Shown in pieces: positions 43,942 to 54,231 of a DNA stretch of 64,000 nt. The stretch's first letter is position 1; each line of letters begins with the position of its first letter. Source of the stretch: Lysobacteraceae bacterium CU05-9 (lineage in GTDB: Bacteria; Pseudomonadota; Gammaproteobacteria; Xanthomonadales; Xanthomonadaceae); the NCBI GenBank assembly GCA_007556525.1, contig SWJS01000001.1:340346-404345 (forward strand), given 5' to 3'. The position numbers were made by a program, and so were the translations under genes. The notes beneath the pieces are model-generated. The model was not told the DNA's origin. It worked only from the letters and a program-made list of their open reading frames with translations, and ran no database searches.

Positions 43942-44784
43942 TTACGTCCGTGTCGCCAGTGGCTCACCGAGTTTCACTGGCGACTCGTGATGCAGATTGG
44001 CGTCAAGTTTTGCCGCACCTTTCGGCAAAAGCACAATCACCGTCGACCCATAATTGAAGCGCGCCATTTCAGCGAAGCGGGCGAGCTTAATGTTTTGGCC
44101 GCGATAATCCTTGCGCGTGATGCGATCACCGTACGCCGGAATTTCGACGCCACTCCAGACCGTTTCAACGCCTGACACGAGCAGGGCACCAACCATCACC
44201 ATCGCCATCGGACCGAAATCCGTATCAAACATGCACACGAGGCGTTCGTTGCGCGCAAACAAACCGTCGACCGTATTCACAGCTGCAGGTCCGACGCTAA
44301 AAAGTCTTCCTGGCACATGCAGCGTCTCAGTCAACGTGCCGTCCCATGGCATGTGGACGCGGTGATAATCCTTCGGCGACAAATAGATCGTTGCGAATTC
44401 GCCATTCTCAAAGGCCTTTGCGAGTTGCGCGTCACCAAGCAATGCAGCCGTCGTGAATGACTTACCTTTCGCCTGAAAAATCACATCACCATCAATCGCG
44501 CCGCATTGAGATACTTTGCCATCCGCAGGCTGCAGCAACACATTGCGATTTGGATCTGCAGTACGCGCGCCCGGCTTCAACGCTCTCGTAAAAAACGCAT
44601 TGAAGCTCGGATAATTTTCCGGATTCGGATCCGCGGCTTCCGACATGTCGACGCCAAACTTCGCGATCACTGCGCTGATCAGTCGCGTTTTGACCTTAGG
44701 GTCCGTCGAATATGCAAGACGGCGCGCGATGCCGGACAGGTAACGATGTGGCAATGCGTAGGTGAGATACGTGGTCAGACTCAT
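43942..44784 (-). CDS. psd: Phosphatidylserine decarboxylase proenzyme
   Basis: Psd makes phosphatidylethanolamine in the inner membrane. The 280-residue proenzyme self-cleaves at the G-S bond in [12 protein letters not shown] near residue 246 to form the pyruvoyl group; the usual LGST reads [30 protein letters not shown] and [11 protein letters not shown] (with the conserved histidines) are in place. It starts three bases after the SCO gene stop on the minus strand, so they are co-transcribed. Confidence 0.94.
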   Translation of the reverse strand: MSLTTYLTYALPHRYLSGIARRLAYSTDPKVKTRLISAVIAKFGVDMSEAADPNPENYPSFNAFFTRALKPGARTADPNRNVLLQPADGKVSQCGAIDGDVIFQAKGKSFTTAALLGDAQLAKAFENGEFATIYLSPKDYHRVHMPWDGTLTETLHVPGRLFSVGPAAVNTVDGLFARNERLVCMFDTDFGPMAMVMVGALLVSGVETVWSGVEIPAYGDRITRKDYRGQNIKLARFAEMARFNYGSTVIVLLPKGAAKLDANLHHESPVKLGEPLATRT

Positions 44785-44787
44785 GAA

Positions 44788-45441
44788 TTACTTAACCTTG
44801 GCAAGCTTGTCGAGATCGCGTCCGAGCGCTTCGAAGTCAATTGGCGTGGTTGCAAATCCTTGCAGCTGTGCATTCGGATTGAGGACGGCGAAGCTCGCTG
44901 AGTGATCAACCGAATAGACGTCCTCGGGCATTCCTGGCTCAGGTGGTTGCTTCGAAAACATCATGGATAACGATGTCGCAAACTTCTCGAGTGATGCCAA
45001 ATCGCCTGTTGCGGCGATCGTGTCCTTGTTGATCGAATGTGCGTATTCGCCGACTGAGTTTGCGGTGTCACGTTCCGGATCGACGGAAACGAAAAGTACG
45101 CGGGGACGTGTGCTCTCCGGATACTTGGTCAACTCTTTCTGGATGCGGGACATCTGGCCGAGAGTGGTTGGACAAATATCGGGACAATGCGTAAATCCAA
45201 GGAAAACCACCGTCCAATGGCCCTTCAGCTCGCCACGGATCAATCGCGTGCCATCAGACTGAGCGAGCGAAAAGTCAGGAATATCCCTCCCAGGAGAGAA
45301 CAACTGGATCGCTTCGAGTTCCGGCAATGAGGCTTGCGCGTCGCCACCCTTACCAAACCAACGCGGGGCCTGCCAGGCAATGACAGCTGTCAAAATCCCA
45401 ACCAAAACAGCCAAAATCAGTCTACGGTCCAAGTCTTTCAC
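44788..45441 (-). CDS. SCO1/SenC family copper chaperone
   Basis: A 217-residue membrane-anchored thioredoxin-fold protein. One N-terminal helix (LILAVLVGILTAVIAW) precedes a periplasmic domain with the copper-binding CxxxC in GFTHCPDICPTTLG (C86, C90) and the distal histidine in VDHSASFAVL. Such proteins deliver copper to the CuA site of cytochrome c oxidase. No oxidase genes are in the window. Upstream, divergent prmB begins; downstream is psd with a three-base gap. Confidence 0.88.
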   Translation of the reverse strand: MKDLDRRLILAVLVGILTAVIAWQAPRWFGKGGDAQASLPELEAIQLFSPGRDIPDFSLAQSDGTRLIRGELKGHWTVVFLGFTHCPDICPTTLGQMSRIQKELTKYPESTRPRVLFVSVDPERDTANSVGEYAHSINKDTIAATGDLASLEKFATSLSMMFSKQPPEPGMPEDVYSVDHSASFAVLNPNAQLQGFATTPIDFEALGRDLDKLAKVK

Positions 45442-45490
45442 TCTCCAAAATGTGCCGTTCTATGATAACCGCCCCCGCAGTGTTGCGCCT

Positions 45491-45496
45491 TATAAT
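45491..45496 (+). promoter_or_regulatory. Perfect -10 box ahead of prmB
   Basis: TATAAT matches the consensus exactly. Its start point would be about 45503, one base past the TTG at 45502, which argues for GTG 45529 as the prmB start. No -35 match is visible at 16-18 bases. Confidence 0.45.
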
Positions 45497-45528
45497 GGGG
45501 ATTGTCATTTTTTCAGGCGTTTGAACGC

Positions 45529-46461
45529 GTGCCGGCACTCGATCCCAAATTTGCAGATATCTCGATCATCGACCTGATCCGTTACGGCGGTTCGGAATTC
45601 ATCCGTCAGGGCTTGTCGTTCGGACACAGTTTCGACAACGCGATGGACGAAGCCACGCAGCTGACGTTGCATGCGCTGAAATTGCCGCACGATCTCAGCC
45701 CCGTTTACGGCAATGCGAAGGTCACTGAGGAAGAGCGCCGTGAAGTGCTCGCGTTGTTCGCCCGCCGCATCGACGAGCGCATCCCCGCGTGTTATTTGAC
45801 CGGGGAAGCTTGGTTTGCGGGTTTGCTGTTCAAAACCGACGAGCGCGCGCTTGTTCCACGTTCGCCGATCGCAGAATTGATTGAAGCGCGTTTCGAGCCT
45901 TGGACTTCGACTCACGATATCTATCGCGCCTTGGACATGTGCACGGGCTCCGGTTGCATTGCGATTGCGATGGGTCACTACCAACCGCATTGGGAAGTGC
46001 ATGGTGTCGATATCAGTGAAGACGCTTTGTCGTTGGCTGAGGAAAACAAAGAACGTCTGATGGCGGATAACGCGCATTTCATCCGTTCGAATTTGTTCGA
46101 TGATTTGCAAGGTGAGATTTACGATTTGATCGTCACCAATCCGCCGTATGTTACGCACGAAGAGACCGATGCGTTGCCGGAAGAATATGCGCATGAGCCT
46201 GATCTTGGTTTGCGCGCCGGTGATGATGGATTGGATTTCGCCTTGAAAATCATGCGCGACGCTCCGGATCACTTGACCGATGAAGGTTTGCTGATTTGCG
46301 AAGTGGGCGAATCGGAGCATGCGTTGATGCGTTTGCTGCCTGACGTGAACTTCGAATGGATTGAATTCAAGGTCGGTCAAATGGGAATCTTCTCGATCGA
46401 TCGTCACGAGCTGGTCCATCATCATGCGCAAATCAAGGCGTTGGCTGACGCGCGGGCATGA
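45529..46461 (+). CDS. prmB: Ribosomal protein uL3 glutamine methyltransferase PrmB
   Basis: PrmB methylates a glutamine of ribosomal protein uL3. The SAM-dependent enzyme has [14 protein letters not shown] (motif I), [17 protein letters not shown], and the catalytic [11 protein letters not shown] near residue 205. The N-terminal helical part ([12 protein letters not shown]) aligns from about residue 14. GTG 45529 is preferred, giving 310 residues, because TATAAT at 45491 places transcription start just after the longer TTG start. The stop overlaps aroC (ATGA), the conserved prmB-aroC pair. Confidence 0.92.
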   Translation: MPALDPKFADISIIDLIRYGGSEFIRQGLSFGHSFDNAMDEATQLTLHALKLPHDLSPVYGNAKVTEEERREVLALFARRIDERIPACYLTGEAWFAGLLFKTDERALVPRSPIAELIEARFEPWTSTHDIYRALDMCTGSGCIAIAMGHYQPHWEVHGVDISEDALSLAEENKERLMADNAHFIRSNLFDDLQGEIYDLIVTNPPYVTHEETDALPEEYAHEPDLGLRAGDDGLDFALKIMRDAPDHLTDEGLLICEVGESEHALMRLLPDVNFEWIEFKVGQMGIFSIDRHELVHHHAQIKALADARA

Positions 46462-47516
46462 GCAATACGTTTGGCCGGATTTTCTCCGTAACGACCTTTG
46501 GCGAGAGTCATGGTCCGGCCATTGGTTGCGTCATCGACGGATGTCCTCCGGGAATTTCCATCGACGAAGATGATTTCATCCATGATCTTGACCGTCGCAA
46601 AACGGGAAAGTCACGCCACACGTCGCAGCGTCATGAAGGTGATCGCGTTGAGATTTTGAGCGGCGTTTTTGAAGGTGTGACGACCGGAGCGCCGATTGCG
46701 TTGTTGATTCGCAACGAAGACGCGCGCTCGAAGGATTACACAGATATCGCTGACAAGATCCGTCCGGGTCACGCCGACTACACCTATCTGCATAAGTACG
46801 GTGTTCGTGATTATCGCGGTGGTGGTCGTGCGTCTGCGCGAGAAACGACGATGCGCGTTGCTGCAGGTGTGATTGCCAAAAAATGGCTCGCCCAACACCA
46901 CGGCATCCGCATTCAAGGATACGTTTCGCAAATTGGTTCGTTGAAGCCGACATCACTGGATTGGGTGGCGGTTGAGCGCAATGATTTCTTTTGGCCGAAT
47001 GAGTCGCAACACGATGAGATTGCCGCGTTGATTGATGCGACCCGCAAAGCAGGCGATTCAATCGGTGGTTCGGTGACCGTTGTGGCGTCGGGTGTGCCGG
47101 TCGGTCTGGGTCAGCCGATTTATCACAAGCTCGATGCGCAACTTGCGAGTGCGATGATGGGCATCAATGCCGCGAAGGCGGTTGAGATCGGCGATGGCTT
47201 CGATGCGGTGGAGCAGGGCGGTGATTTTCACCGTGACCTAATCGCGAATGATGGCTTCGAAAGTAATCACGCGGGCGGCATTCTCGGTGGCATCAGTACG
47301 GGACAGGACATCGTCTGTCGCGTTGGATTCAAGCCTGCATCGTCGTTGCGGATTCCTGCGAAATCAGTGAACACATCGAATGAAGAAGTGGAAGTGGTCA
47401 CCAAGGGTCGCCATGATCCGTGCGTTGCGTTGCGCGCGCCGGTGATTTGCGAAGCCATGATGGCGTTGGTGTTAATGGACATGGCATTGCTGCATCGTGC
47501 GCAGTGCGGTGAATGA
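46458..47516 (+). CDS. aroC: Chorismate synthase
   Basis: AroC makes chorismate from EPSP with reduced FMN, the last common step of aromatic synthesis. The 352-residue enzyme shows [21 protein letters not shown] (seen in parts as GESHG and CVIDGCPPG), [29 protein letters not shown] (key [10 protein letters not shown]), and late [14 protein letters not shown] and [13 protein letters not shown]. It overlaps prmB by four bases. asd follows after 31 bases with its own ribosome binding site. Confidence 0.96.
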   Translation: MSNTFGRIFSVTTFGESHGPAIGCVIDGCPPGISIDEDDFIHDLDRRKTGKSRHTSQRHEGDRVEILSGVFEGVTTGAPIALLIRNEDARSKDYTDIADKIRPGHADYTYLHKYGVRDYRGGGRASARETTMRVAAGVIAKKWLAQHHGIRIQGYVSQIGSLKPTSLDWVAVERNDFFWPNESQHDEIAALIDATRKAGDSIGGSVTVVASGVPVGLGQPIYHKLDAQLASAMMGINAAKAVEIGDGFDAVEQGGDFHRDLIANDGFESNHAGGILGGISTGQDIVCRVGFKPASSLRIPAKSVNTSNEEVEVVTKGRHDPCVALRAPVICEAMMALVLMDMALLHRAQCGE

Positions 47517-47547
47517 TATTTAGCGATTTTTGAAGAAAGGTTTAGAC

Positions 47548-48567
47548 ATGACAAAGCCCGTAACCGTAGCCCTCGTTGGTGCGACTGGCGCAGTTGGTGA
47601 AGCGATGCGTTCGATTCTCGAAGAGCGCAATTTCCCGATGGACAACTTGATTTTGCTGGCGTCGGAGCGTTCGGCAGGTGAAGCCATCAGCTTCGCTGGC
47701 AAGCCTTACATTGTCCAAGACCTCGCGACCTTCGATCCGAAAGGCGTCGACATCGCGTTGTTCTCGGCGGGTGGTTCGGTCTCGAAGGAATATGCACCGA
47801 AGTTTGCCGACGCCGGTGCGGTCGTCATCGATAACTCATCGACCTTCCGCAACGATGATGATGTTCCATTGGTCGTCTCCGAAGTGAATCCGGAGGAAAT
47901 CAAAAACCGTCCTCGCGGCATCATCGCAAACCCGAATTGCTCGACGATGCAGTTGATGGTTGTGCTTGCACCGATTCATCGCAAGGCGGGCATTGAACGC
48001 ATCAACATCGCGACCTATCAATCCGTGTCGGGTACCGGCGTCAAGGCGATGGAAGAGCTCGGCAAGCAGACGATGGCGTTGCTCAACTTCCAACAAGCCG
48101 AAAGCAATGTTTATCCCGTGCAAATCGCGTTCAACGTGATTCCGCATGGCGGCGATTTCATGGATAACGGCTATACGTCCGAAGAAATGAAACTCGTCTG
48201 GGAAACGCGCAAGATTCTCGGTGATCAAACGATTCAAGTGAATCCGACGGTTGTGCGGGTGCCTGTTTTTTACGGGCATTCCGAAGCGGTACATATCGAA
48301 ACCCGTGACAAAATTTCTGCCGAAGACGCCCGCGCCTTGCTCGAGAAATCTCCTGGTGTTGAAGTTGTTGATGAGCGTGAGCCAGGTGGCTATCCAACTG
48401 CAGTGACGCATGCATCGGGAACGGATCCTGCATACGTTGGACGTATCCGTGATGACATCTCGCATCCGCGCGGCCTCGACATGTGGATTGTTTCGGACAA
48501 CATCCGCAAGGGCGCTGCATTGAACGCTGTGCAGATTGCTGAGCTGGTACTGAAAGAACGCGAATGA
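47548..48567 (+). CDS. asd: Aspartate-semialdehyde dehydrogenase
   Basis: Asd reduces aspartyl phosphate to the semialdehyde used for lysine/DAP, threonine and methionine, supplying DapA. The 339-residue protein has [11 protein letters not shown] at the N-terminus, the catalytic cysteine near residue 131 in NPNCSTMQL, and the C-terminal domain with [19 protein letters not shown] 47548 (MTKPVTVAL) is used because AAAGG lies seven bases upstream; the frame can open at a TTG at 47530. Overlaps truA by four bases. Confidence 0.95.
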   Translation: MTKPVTVALVGATGAVGEAMRSILEERNFPMDNLILLASERSAGEAISFAGKPYIVQDLATFDPKGVDIALFSAGGSVSKEYAPKFADAGAVVIDNSSTFRNDDDVPLVVSEVNPEEIKNRPRGIIANPNCSTMQLMVVLAPIHRKAGIERINIATYQSVSGTGVKAMEELGKQTMALLNFQQAESNVYPVQIAFNVIPHGGDFMDNGYTSEEMKLVWETRKILGDQTIQVNPTVVRVPVFYGHSEAVHIETRDKISAEDARALLEKSPGVEVVDEREPGGYPTAVTHASGTDPAYVGRIRDDISHPRGLDMWIVSDNIRKGAALNAVQIAELVLKERE

Positions 48568-49388
48568 CGCGTTACGCGCTCGGCATTGAGTACGACGGCA
48601 GTGCGTTTTCCGGATGGCAACGCCTGAGCAAATTAGGCGTCGTTGATGCTGACGTTCCACCGAGCGTGCAATCCGCTTTGGAACAAGCCATCAGCCAAGT
48701 CGCAAACGCTGAAACCGAAACCGTTTGTGCAGGTCGCACCGATGCTGGCGTCCATGGCTTGAGGCAAGTCGTTCACTTCGACAGCGAAGCGCAGCGTGAT
48801 CCACGTGCGTGGATGCTCGGCGTGACAAGTTGTTTGCCGCCTGAAGTCGCCGCGATTTGGTGCCGTGAAGTCGATGGCGAATTCCATGCGCGATTCTCGG
48901 CGGTTGCGAGGCGCTATCGCTATCGGATTCTCAATCGCACGGTGAGGCCGGCGTACCAGCGCGATTATCTGTCGTGGGAGCGCAAGCCCCTGGACGCTGG
49001 GGCGATGCATGAAGCAGCGCAAGCGTTACTCGGCGAAAACGACTTTTCCGCCTTCCGTTCCTCACAATGCCAGGCCACGCACGCGATGCGGGAGTTGCAA
49101 TACATCGACGTTCGCCGCGAAGGTGAGTGCGTGGTGGTGGATGTGCAGGCGAATGCTTTTTTGCATCACATGGTTCGCAACATCGTTGGCAGTTTGCTCG
49201 TGATTGGTGCCGGTGAAGCGCCGGTCGAATGGATGGGTGAGTTGCTTGCGGGACGCGATCGCACGGTTGCCGGACCAACCGCGCCGCCGAATGGACTGAC
49301 ATTTGTGGGTCCGCTGTATCCTTCGCAATGGAATTTACCGCCAAGCGTCACATTACAGGCGGATCCTGCGGCTGGGTTTGACCTCTAG
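48564..49388 (+). CDS. truA: tRNA pseudouridine synthase A
   Basis: TruA makes pseudouridine at positions 38-40 of tRNA anticodon arms. The 274-residue protein has [14 protein letters not shown], the catalytic D60 in [20 protein letters not shown] and [14 protein letters not shown]. All match the family. It overlaps asd by four bases; asd-truA is a common arrangement. An about 70-base gap separates it from accD, with GAAAGG ahead of accD. Confidence 0.95.
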   Translation: MTRYALGIEYDGSAFSGWQRLSKLGVVDADVPPSVQSALEQAISQVANAETETVCAGRTDAGVHGLRQVVHFDSEAQRDPRAWMLGVTSCLPPEVAAIWCREVDGEFHARFSAVARRYRYRILNRTVRPAYQRDYLSWERKPLDAGAMHEAAQALLGENDFSAFRSSQCQATHAMRELQYIDVRREGECVVVDVQANAFLHHMVRNIVGSLLVIGAGEAPVEWMGELLAGRDRTVAGPTAPPNGLTFVGPLYPSQWNLPPSVTLQADPAAGFDL

Positions 49389-49457
49389 AAACGGGAAAGC
49401 GGGTGGGGCGATGGGCTAAACTAGTCTTTTGACCATCCGTCATCACGAAAGGGATTC

Positions 49458-50360
49458 ATGTCCTGGCTCAATAAACTTAAGCCGTCCGGTATCCGGACCG
49501 AAAACAGCAACGCCGCCAAGCGTCGTAACGTTCCCGAAGGTCTTTGGGAGAAGTGCGATCAGTGCGGCGCCGCGTTGTATGGTCCTGAACTCGAAGAGAA
49601 CCTCGAAGTCTGTAACAAATGCGGTGCGCATCGTCCGATCCGTGCACGTGCGCGCTTGATCGCGCTGTTCGATGAAGGCTCGCCGCTGATTGAAATTGGT
49701 GAAGAACTTGGCCCAACGGACGTGTTGCGATTCAAGGATCAAAAGCGTTACAGCGAACGCATCAAGGCGGCACAGAAATCAACGGGTGAGCGTGACGCGA
49801 TGGTGACGTTGCAAGGCAAACTTGCTGGCGAAGATCTCGTGGCGGCATCGTTTGATTTCGCGTTCATGGGTGGGTCGATGGGCTCGGTCGTCGGAGAGCG
49901 ATTCACGCTCGGTGCCGAACGTGCTTTGGAATTGGGTTGTCCATTCGTGTGCTTCAGTGCAAGCGGTGGTGCGCGGATGCAGGAGAGTCTTTTTTCGTTG
50001 ATGCAAATGGCGAAAACGTCTGCAGCACTCGCGCGTTTGCGTGACGCAGGCTTGCCGTACATTTCCGTGCTGACGCATCCGACAACGGGTGGCGTGTCGG
50101 CATCGTTTGCAATGCTCGGTGATGTCAACATTGCTGAACCGAATGCGTTGATTGGTTTCGCAGGTCCACGTGTGATTGAACAAACCGTCCGTGAGAAACT
50201 GCCGGAGGGTTTCCAACGTCCCGAGTTCCTGGTGGAGCATGGCGCGATTGATCAAATTTGTGACCGGCGTGAAATGCGCGATCGTTTGATCTCGTTGCTG
50301 GGCATCATGATGAAGCGCGACGTTTACACGGTGAAGCAAGAAGAAGAGGGTGACGAATGA
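49458..50360 (+). CDS. accD: Acetyl-CoA carboxylase carboxyltransferase subunit beta
   Basis: AccD is half of the carboxyltransferase that makes malonyl-CoA. The 300-residue protein has the zinc ribbon C33-x2-C36-x15-C52-x2-C55 (CDQCGA, CNKCGAH) and the crotonase-fold domain: [40 protein letters not shown] and [18 protein letters not shown]. It overlaps glmM by four bases. Confidence 0.97.
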   Translation: MSWLNKLKPSGIRTENSNAAKRRNVPEGLWEKCDQCGAALYGPELEENLEVCNKCGAHRPIRARARLIALFDEGSPLIEIGEELGPTDVLRFKDQKRYSERIKAAQKSTGERDAMVTLQGKLAGEDLVAASFDFAFMGGSMGSVVGERFTLGAERALELGCPFVCFSASGGARMQESLFSLMQMAKTSAALARLRDAGLPYISVLTHPTTGGVSASFAMLGDVNIAEPNALIGFAGPRVIEQTVREKLPEGFQRPEFLVEHGAIDQICDRREMRDRLISLLGIMMKRDVYTVKQEEEGDE

Positions 50361-51703
50361 GCCGTAAGTATTTTGGGACGGATGGTATCCGTGGACGTGT
50401 TGGCGAAGGCGCAATTTCTGCTGATTTCGTGATGCGTTTGGGTAACGCCTATGGTCATGCATTGCCACGCCGCAACTGGCGCAAGCCGGTCGTGATCATC
50501 GGCAAGGACACGCGCATTTCGAACTACATGTTTGAAGCGGCGTTGGAAGCAGGTTTGGTTGCAGCCGGTGTGGACGTGCAGTTGATGGGTCCGATGCCGA
50601 CACCTGCGGTTGCGCATTTGACGCGTTCGCTGCGTGCCGATGGTGGCATCGTGATTTCCGCCTCGCATAATCCGCATCATGACAACGGCATCAAGTTTTT
50701 TTCGGCGGAAGGTGAGAAGCTCGACGACGAAACCGAACTTGCCATTGAGGCAGCGCTCGACAATCCATTCCGCACGGTTCCATCGGAACAGCTCGGCAAG
50801 GCGTTGCGTACGCGCGATGCGTTAGGCCGTTATGTTGAAGCGTGCAAAAATTCCGTCCCCCGCGGTTTCGATCTCGGCGGCATGCGCATTGCGATGGATT
50901 GCGCGAACGGCGCGACGTATCAGTTAGGTCCATTGGTCTTGCGGGAACTCGGTGCCCGCGTTGATGCGATTGGAATCGAGCCAAACGGTACGAACATCAA
51001 CGAAGGTGTCGGCTCGACCCACCCTGAAAACTTGGCAGCGCACGTTGTCCGCACCGGCGCCGATGTCGGTATCGCGTTTGATGGCGATGGCGACCGTGTA
51101 TTGTTCATTGACGAGAACGGCCGCGTCTGTGATGGCGACGATTTGCTCTACGTCCTTGCGAAGGATTGGCAGCAATCAGGTCGGTTGAAAGGACCGGTGG
51201 TCGGCACCTTGATGACGAACTACGGTTTGGAATCCGCACTCGGTGATCTCGGTCTGAACTTGGTCCGCGCGAAAGTCGGCGATCGTTATGTTCATCAGCA
51301 ATTGACCGCACATGATGCGAATCTCGGTGGCGAAACCTCCGGTCACATGTTGTGCCTCGACCGTTCGGGTACCGGTGACGGAATCGTATCGGCATTGCAA
51401 GTTCTTGAAGTCTTGCAACGTAACCAAAGCTCACTCGCCGAAGCACTGAAGGGCTTTGATAAGGTCCCGCAGAAAACCATCAACGTCCGTTACGCGAAAG
51501 GCAAGTCGATGCCAACGGAAGCAGCGAGTGTTGTCTCCGCATTGAGCGATGCGCAATCTGCTGTTGAAGGCAAAGGGCGCGCATTCCTGCGTCCATCGGG
51601 CACCGAACCTGTTGTGCGCGTGACAGTTGAATGTTCCGATCCGCAATTGATGGAAACCACCTTGAAATCACTCGCTGATGCCGTGCATGCTGCGGCGGTC
51701 TAA
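50357..51703 (+). CDS. glmM: Phosphoglucosamine mutase
   Basis: GlmM converts glucosamine-6-phosphate to the 1-phosphate for UDP-GlcNAc, feeding peptidoglycan and LPS. The 448-residue enzyme has [11 protein letters not shown] at the start, the phosphoserine S103 in [17 protein letters not shown], the metal loop [19 protein letters not shown], and the phosphate site [13 protein letters not shown]. Coupled to accD by a four-base overlap. In E. coli glmM lies elsewhere, so accD-glmM is a lineage-specific arrangement. Confidence 0.96.
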   Translation: MSRKYFGTDGIRGRVGEGAISADFVMRLGNAYGHALPRRNWRKPVVIIGKDTRISNYMFEAALEAGLVAAGVDVQLMGPMPTPAVAHLTRSLRADGGIVISASHNPHHDNGIKFFSAEGEKLDDETELAIEAALDNPFRTVPSEQLGKALRTRDALGRYVEACKNSVPRGFDLGGMRIAMDCANGATYQLGPLVLRELGARVDAIGIEPNGTNINEGVGSTHPENLAAHVVRTGADVGIAFDGDGDRVLFIDENGRVCDGDDLLYVLAKDWQQSGRLKGPVVGTLMTNYGLESALGDLGLNLVRAKVGDRYVHQQLTAHDANLGGETSGHMLCLDRSGTGDGIVSALQVLEVLQRNQSSLAEALKGFDKVPQKTINVRYAKGKSMPTEAASVVSALSDAQSAVEGKGRAFLRPSGTEPVVRVTVECSDPQLMETTLKSLADAVHAAAV

Positions 51704-51735
51704 ACATTTTTTGTAATTCGGAGAGAGAAATCGCA

Positions 51736-52680
51736 ATGAATGCTGCAACACAAATCCCAACCTTGGACATCCGTCGTTTCGATACCGATCGCGACGCATT
51801 TGTGCAGGAGCTGGGTGATGCGTATCGCCAATGGGGCTTTGCGGGTATCCGCGGCCATGGCATCACGGACGAACAAATTGCGGAAAGCTATGATGTTTTC
51901 CAGCGGTTTTTTGCACTTCCTGAAGAAACCAAAAAGAAATACCACATCGTCGGTGGCGGCGGTGCCCGTGGTTACACGCCATTCGGTGTCGAAACTGCGA
52001 AGGGCGCTCAGCATTCGGACTTGAAGGAATTCTGGCACGTCGGTCGGGAAATCCCGCGCGACAGCCAATACGCCGACGACATGCCTGCAAACGTCTGGCC
52101 GGAAGAAGTTTCCGATTTCCAGGAGAAGGCATACAAGTTGTATCAAACGCTCGACACGTTGGGCTCGAAAGTTCTCAGTGCATTGGCGTTGTACATGAAG
52201 CTGCCGGAAGATTATTTCGTTGACAAAACGAACTTCGGCAACTCCATCCTCCGCCCGATTCACTATCCACCGATCACGACGCCGGACATTCCAAACGTCC
52301 GCGCGGGTGCACACGAAGACATCAACTTGATCACGTTGTTGGTCGGTGCATCCGCTGCTGGTCTGGAAGTGAAGTCGCATGACGGTGAGTGGGTTCCGTT
52401 CACGGCATCGGAAGACACGATCGTCGTCAACATCGGTGACATGTTGCAGCGTTTGACGAATCACGTTTTGCCATCGACCACACACCGCGTCGTCAATCCG
52501 CAAGGAGATGCAGCACGTCAGCCGCGTTATTCGACGCCGTTCTTCCTGCATCCAAATCCGGATTTCCTGATCGATGTTTTGCCATCGACGATTACGCCGG
52601 ACAATCCGAGCCGTTATCCGGAGCCGATAACTGCACAAGGTTATCTTGAAGAACGACTGCGGGAAATCAAGCTTAAATAA
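51736..52680 (+). CDS. Isopenicillin N synthase-like 2OG-Fe(II) oxygenase
   Basis: A 314-residue non-haem iron oxygenase. The N-terminal DIOX_N-type region (PTLDIRRFDTDRDAFVQELGDAYRQWGF, read in parts) leads to the double-stranded beta helix with iron ligands in AHEDINLITLLVG (H-x-D) and TTHRVVNP (distal H), and the 2-oxoglutarate site R-x-S in PRYSTPFF. The family includes IPNS, ACC oxidase and 2OG dioxygenases acting on small molecules; the substrate here is unknown. GGAGAGA precedes the ATG. Single gene between glmM and tpiA. A GAGGTA tandem string begins right after the stop. Confidence 0.85.
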   Translation: MNAATQIPTLDIRRFDTDRDAFVQELGDAYRQWGFAGIRGHGITDEQIAESYDVFQRFFALPEETKKKYHIVGGGGARGYTPFGVETAKGAQHSDLKEFWHVGREIPRDSQYADDMPANVWPEEVSDFQEKAYKLYQTLDTLGSKVLSALALYMKLPEDYFVDKTNFGNSILRPIHYPPITTPDIPNVRAGAHEDINLITLLVGASAAGLEVKSHDGEWVPFTASEDTIVVNIGDMLQRLTNHVLPSTTHRVVNPQGDAARQPRYSTPFFLHPNPDFLIDVLPSTITPDNPSRYPEPITAQGYLEERLREIKLK

Positions 52681-52681
52681 C

Positions 52682-52699
52682 GAGGTAGAGGTAGAGGTA
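52682..52699 (+). repeat. Three tandem GAGGTA hexamers
   Basis: GAGGTA is repeated three times starting one base after the stop of the oxygenase gene. A GCGCGC-GT-GCGCGC palindrome follows at 52715-52728. Neither has an obvious function. Confidence 0.7.
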
Positions 52700-52782
52700 G
52701 ACGATGTAGTGAAAGCGCGCGTGCGCGCAATGACTCACTCCTCTAACTCATACTCCAACTGGTCAATCGAAGAGAGGAAACC

Positions 52783-53523
52783 ATGCGTAAGAAAATAGTA
52801 GCTGGCAACTGGAAATTGAATGGCACGCGCGAAAGTGCATGCCAATTGGTCAAGGATATCGCGCAGGTTGATGCTGGCGATGTGGTGCGCGTTATTGTTC
52901 CGCCGATGCCATATTTGGCAGAGCTGATCGCTACGGATGTGGCGCACGGACTGGAATTCGGCGCGCAGGATGTAAGCCATCGCGAGAGTGGGGCATACAC
53001 GGGTGAAGTGTCGGCGAAAATGCTTGCGGATGTGGGTGCGAAGTATGTTTTGGTCGGGCATTCCGAACGTCGTCAGTATCACGGTGAAACGAGTGAGTTG
53101 GTAGCGCTGAAGACAAAGGCTGCGGTTGATGCGGGTTTGATTCCGATCGTTTGCGTGGGCGAGTCGTTGCTGGAGCGCGAGGATGGTCAGACGTATTGGC
53201 GCATTCAGGAGCAGTTGGGTCCGGTGCAGGCGCTGGGTACGGATGTTTTGAGCAAAATCGTCATTGGCTATGAGCCAGTGTGGGCGATTGGTACGGGCAA
53301 GACGGCGACGGCGGAGCAGGCGCAGGACGTTCATCAACGTATCCGTAGCGAAATCCGTGCAATTGATGCTAAAATCGCTGATTCGCTGTCGATTATCTAT
53401 GGCGGTAGCTGCAAACCTGAGAATGCGGCCGAACTTTTTGCCCAGCCTGACATTGACGGCGGCTTGATCGGTGGAGCGTCCTTGGATGCGGCACAGTTCA
53501 ATGCAATCGTTGGATCGTTCTGA
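52783..53523 (+). CDS. tpiA: Triosephosphate isomerase
   Basis: TpiA interconverts dihydroxyacetone phosphate and glyceraldehyde-3-phosphate. The 246-residue barrel has N9 and K11 in AGNWKLNG, the electrophilic histidine near residue 93 in VLVGHSERRQ, the catalytic glutamate in IGYEPVWAIGTGKTA and the phosphate loop YGGSCKPENAAEL with GLIGGASLD. AGAGAGGAAA gives a strong ribosome binding site. tpiA-secG is a conserved pair. Confidence 0.96.
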   Translation: MRKKIVAGNWKLNGTRESACQLVKDIAQVDAGDVVRVIVPPMPYLAELIATDVAHGLEFGAQDVSHRESGAYTGEVSAKMLADVGAKYVLVGHSERRQYHGETSELVALKTKAAVDAGLIPIVCVGESLLEREDGQTYWRIQEQLGPVQALGTDVLSKIVIGYEPVWAIGTGKTATAEQAQDVHQRIRSEIRAIDAKIADSLSIIYGGSCKPENAAELFAQPDIDGGLIGGASLDAAQFNAIVGSF

Positions 53524-53575
53524 GTGACGTGACGGTTGTTGGTTTTTGATTTTATTTTGTGAGAGTAACTGATCG

Positions 53576-54001
53576 ATGTTGATCCTCAACGTCATTTACC
53601 TGATTGTCGCCGTTGCGATGGTTGTCCTGATTCTGATGCAACGCGGTGCCGGCGCAACGGCTGGTAGCGGCTTCGGCGGTGGCGGCGCGTCCGGTACAGT
53701 GTTTGGTTCGCGTGGTTCGTCCAACTTCCTTTCGAAGTCGACGAAGTATCTGGCGATCATTTTCATGTCGATCAGCCTCTTCATGGCTTGGAACGTCAAG
53801 CGCGGTACATCGCAACCGAACGCCGCTCCGGCATCTGATCTGGGTGTCATGGGTTCGGTTCCGACTGCACCGTCGACGACACCAGCAACAACGCCTGCCG
53901 CAAATCAAGCTGCACCTGCAGCAACACCGGCAGCGCCTGCAAATCAATCGGTTCCTGCAACGAATGCGAACCCACAACCCGAGCAACCTGTCAAGAACTA
54001 A
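53576..54001 (+). CDS. secG: Protein-export membrane protein SecG
   Basis: SecG is the auxiliary subunit of the SecYEG translocon. Two transmembrane helices (LNVIYLIVAVAMVVLILM, residues 4-21, and LAIIFMSISLFMAWN near 58-72) flank the conserved glycine-rich loop QRGAGATAGSGFGGGG and FGSRGSSNFL. The C-terminus from about residue 83 is a Pro/Ala/Thr/Gln-rich tail of nearly 60 residues, giving 141 residues in total against about 110 in E. coli. A complex hairpin region and tRNA-Leu follow. Confidence 0.93.
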   Translation: MLILNVIYLIVAVAMVVLILMQRGAGATAGSGFGGGGASGTVFGSRGSSNFLSKSTKYLAIIFMSISLFMAWNVKRGTSQPNAAPASDLGVMGSVPTAPSTTPATTPAANQAAPAATPAAPANQSVPATNANPQPEQPVKN

Positions 54002-54015
54002 ATAAAGACTTTTTG

Positions 54016-54052
54016 CTACGGGAAATGACACAAAAAGTGTCATAAAACGTAG
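54016..54052 (+). promoter_or_regulatory. Two-tier hairpin after secG
   Basis: CTACG pairs with CGTAG around an inner stem ATGACAC-AAAAA-GTGTCAT (54025-54043). It has no T-run, so it may act as a processing or pausing site rather than an intrinsic terminator. Confidence 0.4.
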
Positions 54053-54060
54053 ATGATTTA

Positions 54061-54110
54061 TTCAGACTCGGCTACAATATGCGGAGTCTGAAACAAGGTC
54101 AGAAATGACC
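54061..54110 (+). promoter_or_regulatory. Inverted repeat around a -10 box, plus hairpin, ahead of tRNA-Leu
   Basis: TTCAGACTC (54061-54069) and GAGTCTGAA (54084-54092) are a perfect nine-base inverted repeat. The 14 bases between them hold TACAAT (54073-54078), a good -10 box. GGTCA-GAAA-TGACC (54097-54110) is a stable tetraloop hairpin before the tRNA. The whole may be the tRNA-Leu/nuo promoter with an operator or an RNA structure. Confidence 0.45.
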
Positions 54111-54125
54111 GAACATTCGAAACAT

Positions 54126-54210
54126 GTCCAGGTGGCGGAATTGGTAGACGCACTACCTTGAGGTGGTAGCGATTTAGGTCGTAGGGGTTCGAGTCCCCTC
54201 TTGGACACCA
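54126..54210 (+). tRNA. tRNA-Leu(GAG)
   Basis: An 85-base class II tRNA. The acceptor arms GTCCAGG and CTTGGAC pair with one G-U, with discriminator A and an encoded CCA. The anticodon stem CTACC/GGTAG closes loop TTGAGGT, giving anticodon GAG at 54160-54162 (reads CTC and CTT). Position between secG and nuoA is conserved. nuoA starts 21 bases after the CCA, so the tRNA may be excised from the nuo transcript. Confidence 0.96.
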
Positions 54211-54231
54211 AATTAGAAGAAGTAGCGAAGC

